Translations under genes and position numbers: made by a program
The notes under the pieces: model-generated
Database searches by the model: none
Told to the model about the DNA's origin: nothing
Seen by the model: the letters and a program-made list of their open reading frames with translations, nothing else
Origin: Candidatus Poribacteria bacterium
GTDB taxonomy: Bacteria > Poribacteria > WGA-4E > GCA-2687025
Assembly: GCA_028818695.1 (NCBI GenBank)
Contig: JAPPNK010000014.1
Span: forward strand, 32,237 to 96,236
Direction: 5' to 3'
Length of the DNA: 64,000 bases
Shown: positions 62,801 to 64,000 of the stretch, one piece after another
How the letters are laid out: every line of letters starts with the position of its first letter
Numbering within the stretch: position 1 is the stretch's first letter

Positions 62801-62883
62801 TGTCGGAGCATCAGCGGGAGGCTGAAAAGGTGCGCGCCCGCTTTGAATCGATCTTCAGGGCGCTGATGAAACGGACGCCTTAA
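59707..62883 (+). CDS. glnE: Bifunctional glutamine synthetase adenylyltransferase/deadenylylase, start uncertain
   Basis: 1058 residues in the longest frame. Two nucleotidyltransferase halves are visible: GMGKLGGGELNFSSDVDIL (about 255-275) removes AMP, and GMGKLAGRELNYSSDLDAQFV (about 777-797) adds AMP, each followed by its helical regulatory domain (RLRPQGGSS, RLRPYGRGG). It controls glutamine synthetase by reversible adenylylation. The frame opens at TTG 59707, but a promoter covers that codon and no ATG, GTG or TTG follows in frame until 59895, which is already inside the conserved N-terminal domain. ATA 59755 lies between. The true start is therefore unresolved; the family assignment is not in doubt. 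Confidence 0.92.
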   Translation: MRPGPVGSIIRAEICFIGVGIIDRHDAEILLHPENAPTPTDAANLLAPYRIEDPRGAVQTLRAMAELFGWGPSFSGHAAQFIKSAAVSANPDMALKRALHYARAIASPHNFFSYALEIPQLIDDLMTAFGGSEYLSAILIRHPGYLPWLLQTMDESGRKPLEKRAKELLNEMRSDRSGESKRGVLRRFKRRETLRIGMRDLLQAASVDETTAELAFVADAAFQGAYLLAQAETRQSLGRPLNADGSEAGYCVIGMGKLGGGELNFSSDVDILCVYSEDGNTDKGGANQTYFQRLTEKLIEIMSAPTQDGYVFRVDLRLRPQGGSSPLARSLASYEGYYEAWGELFDRQALIKARYAAGDQNLARAFLSMTEAFAYRTLQDAAEIEDTLEEIYRTKLQIEARIAQKEDPRLHVKLGPGGIRDIEFIAQAMQLTRGGVDRSLRARGSIDALNALAAAGHLPNEEAERLKDAYRFMRRVENCIQLVSDQQRYSLPSDEAEWERHARRLGYADSPSETFRRDFEERQTFIRSVFDRLFRADESPFRRMMNRLLDEDSPSPETAEFLLSYGLEDAKGASRALNALAKGSSRVRFSPRVRRAFRDFAEPLLNELKETPDPSLALTQLERFLSASKARASYFDLLKEVGPIRQLLVRLLGESRFIGDILAQNPVVFETLVAGAQMGERVESPEPLYEKLKTQAARAKEDPTLAARRFRQTEMVRIGARDLLGESDVLTTTLELSLLAEAILRYETERMFNELAERRGIPKHEDGSPATYAVVGMGKLAGRELNYSSDLDAQFVYSGPGKTTKGEPNGAFFSRMAASMASQWKRPALGSRFYELDLRLRPYGRGGPTALTLDGYCEYYETHAELWERQAAVKSRPVAGDEALGNAWRRLADEFAYAKPLTPEEAEQIYSVRARKENKAARETGRMHNIKSGYGGLVDIEFLVQALQLRWGLTIRSARSPNTLDALNALTREGLVEPKVRSELRHAYLYLRKVENRLQIVENRSLAALPNDPAALSQLARRLYYESVEELLSEHQREAEKVRARFESIFRALMKRTP

Positions 62884-62926
62884 ATAAAAACGGCTGGCTA
62901 GTTTTTTGAAGGCAAGCTAGCCAGCC
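62881..62926 (-). terminator. Rho-independent terminator for the lipoprotein gene
   Basis: A 10-bp perfect stem (GGCTGGCTAG at 62892-62901 with CTAGCCAGCC at 62917-62926) and a 15-nt loop. On the minus strand the hairpin is followed by GTTTTTATTTA, a U-rich tract, so it should stop transcripts of the gene at 63094. For glnE on the plus strand the hairpin lacks a trailing U tract. No gene lies in 62927-63093. Confidence 0.7.
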
Positions 62927-63093
62927 AACAGGAATCATCGCGTGTGGTTACGCAATATAAAAACGCAGCAAGGCCGCTTCGCGTTTCATAGACGAGGTCA
63001 ATTTCAACCCGTCTCAAAACGGCGAGGCGGCCTTTCGGCCCTTCCCGCGATGCCTGCCGGCGTCGCAACAATGTTCCGTCAAACGCGCTTGGA

Positions 63094-63873
63094 CTATATC
63101 GGCTCCTTCATCGCGCTCTTCGTCTTGCTGTCGCTGGACGCTTCAATGCTGGCTGCGCTGTCCGAGATGTCCGCTTCAGAGCCTGTCACTTCGATTTCCA
63201 TCAGGCGTACCGTCATGACAACCGACAGCCTCACCCTTCGATCAAGGGTTTGAGCGCTCTCCCCCCGCTTCTTATCCATCATCGTGTTGATGACGATGCG
63301 CACCTGGTCAGTTTTCACCGTGTTGAAAAGAAACTTTGAGACAGGTTTCATCTGAAACGCCTTCCGACCGGGGACATACCCCCATCCGCTTTTAACCATC
63401 CCAACAGTCTTCCAAGGACGAAGCTCGTCGTTCATGTCGCGCACTTGCAGGAAGGCGTTTTCGATGCCGACCGCGGGAGCGTCCGGCGCGTCTGTCTCAT
63501 GGATGACGATTCGGTTGATGCGCTGAGGCTCCTTTAGACGTATATGGATCCATGGACTGCCTCTATCGATAGCGGTTTGGACAGCTCCGCCCTGATTCCG
63601 ATTTCGCCCGCGGCGCTCATTTTCGCCCCGCTCCCATGTGTATTCCCAGCCTTCTCCATCGCTCCACTTGGACGAGTCTTTGACTCCGTTGATGAGCGAG
63701 TCGGCCGAGCGCGAGCCGCTGGAGCCTGCCGATTTGACGGTCGCGCCGGCGTCGAGGGTCGCATAATCCAGCAGCTGCTTACTTAGCGTGTCGTTGAGCG
63801 CGGCGCATCCAGCCCAGCATAACGCGGCAACCGCCATGCATGCCGCCATGCCGATCCGTATTCGTCGTTGCAT
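63094..63873 (-). CDS. Lipoprotein-like protein with discoidin-type domain
   Basis: 259 residues from ATG 63873 (AGAGGA 7 nt upstream). The signal sequence ends in a lipobox-like WAGC (C about residue 23), so membrane anchoring is likely. The body (about 45-215) resembles an F5/8 type C (discoidin) beta sandwich with WIHIRLKEPQRINRIVIHE as the typical core. The tail is Ser/Lys/Asp-rich. It has its own promoter (63902-63931) and terminator, so it is a single-gene unit. It lacks the C-terminal motif seen in other exported proteins here. Confidence 0.72.
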   Translation of the reverse strand: MQRRIRIGMAACMAVAALCWAGCAALNDTLSKQLLDYATLDAGATVKSAGSSGSRSADSLINGVKDSSKWSDGEGWEYTWERGENERRGRNRNQGGAVQTAIDRGSPWIHIRLKEPQRINRIVIHETDAPDAPAVGIENAFLQVRDMNDELRPWKTVGMVKSGWGYVPGRKAFQMKPVSKFLFNTVKTDQVRIVINTMMDKKRGESAQTLDRRVRLSVVMTVRLMEIEVTGSEADISDSAASIEASSDSKTKSAMKEPI

Positions 63874-63901
63874 GATGTTTCCTCTCAAGATGACCTACCG
63901 C

Positions 63902-63931
63902 ATGATACTAAAAACTAGCCGCCAATGTCAA
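63902..63931 (-). promoter_or_regulatory. Promoter of the lipoprotein gene
   Basis: Minus strand: TTGACA (63926-63931), an 18-nt spacer and TATCAT (63902-63907), about 28 bp before the ATG. The -35 is perfect and the -10 has one mismatch. Confidence 0.65.
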
Positions 63932-64000
63932 CTCCCCCCTCTGAGCGGTGGTACGCTCATGCGATGGTGATGGTAGAATCGGATTTAAATTGGTTCAACA

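Noticed and set aside
63964..64000. Start of a plus-strand gene at the right edge
   Set aside because: Only about 12 codons are visible and no clear binding site precedes the ATG, so it cannot be supported.

Overview
The window is bacterial chromosome, moderately GC-rich and densely coded on both strands. It has no phage, transposase, CRISPR array or plasmid genes. The gene mix is two phytanoyl-CoA dioxygenase-like genes, two Gfo/Idh/MocA oxidoreductases, a Tat-exported sulfatase, LamG and DOMON-like secreted proteins, a dockerin/WD40/FlgD-type giant exoprotein and a nickel superoxide dismutase. This mix resembles Candidatus Poribacteria or a similar marine, often sponge-associated, carbohydrate-degrading lineage. 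That placement is inferred from gene content only.

Layout. 1-3.9 kb: tandem DOMON-like secreted proteins, an oxidoreductase and a PhyH dioxygenase. 4-7.4 kb: a metallo-beta-lactamase-fold hydrolase, the sodN-sodX nickel superoxide dismutase pair behind a consensus promoter, and two related membrane proteins. 7.5-10.4 kb: mutL, a second PhyH gene and tRNA-Trp(CCA). 10.6-15.7 kb: alcohol dehydrogenase, RNase H, nicotinate phosphoribosyltransferase, hisG-coaE and a NicO-like metal transporter. 15.8-21.8 kb: a PD-(D/E)xK-like protein, another oxidoreductase, an AAC(3)-family acetyltransferase, an OGG1-type glycosylase and three tandem membrane paralogues. 21.8-26.3 kb: one operon rplU-rpmA-obg-proB-proA. 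26.3-30.4 kb: a tandem pair of unknown genes, two secreted unknowns (one crossed by an 11-base homopolymer) and small repeats.

30.4-38.3 kb: a 1685-residue exoprotein with four identical 324-bp internal repeats, a DegT-family aminotransferase and a frameshifted sulfatase. 38.3-43.8 kb: a tightly overlapping minus-strand block running from trpS through a DNA methyltransferase, a small unknown, scpA, scpB, a pseudouridine synthase and a HAD phosphatase. 43.9-48.4 kb: nusA-ylxR-infB. 48.4-51.1 kb: a frameshifted amidotransferase-like exoprotein and two LamG proteins. 51-59 kb: a pentapeptide-repeat protein with an effector-like C-terminus, a very large UPF0182 protein and two tandem Na/Pi-type transporters. 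59-64 kb: a basic-tailed membrane protein, glnE and a lipoprotein.

Four observations stand out. (1) Four exported proteins of three unrelated folds end in the same short C-terminal motif, a possible undescribed sorting or anchoring tag. (2) Two loci put a good Shine-Dalgarno sequence exactly 7 nt before ATA where ATG is expected. (3) A C11 tract crosses the start of a secreted protein, a candidate phase-variation switch. (4) Tandem gene duplication is unusually frequent, and the copies differ by homopolymer indels, decayed starts or patchy homogenisation. Single-base frameshifts also break a sulfatase and an amidotransferase-like gene; these could be real decay or assembly errors.
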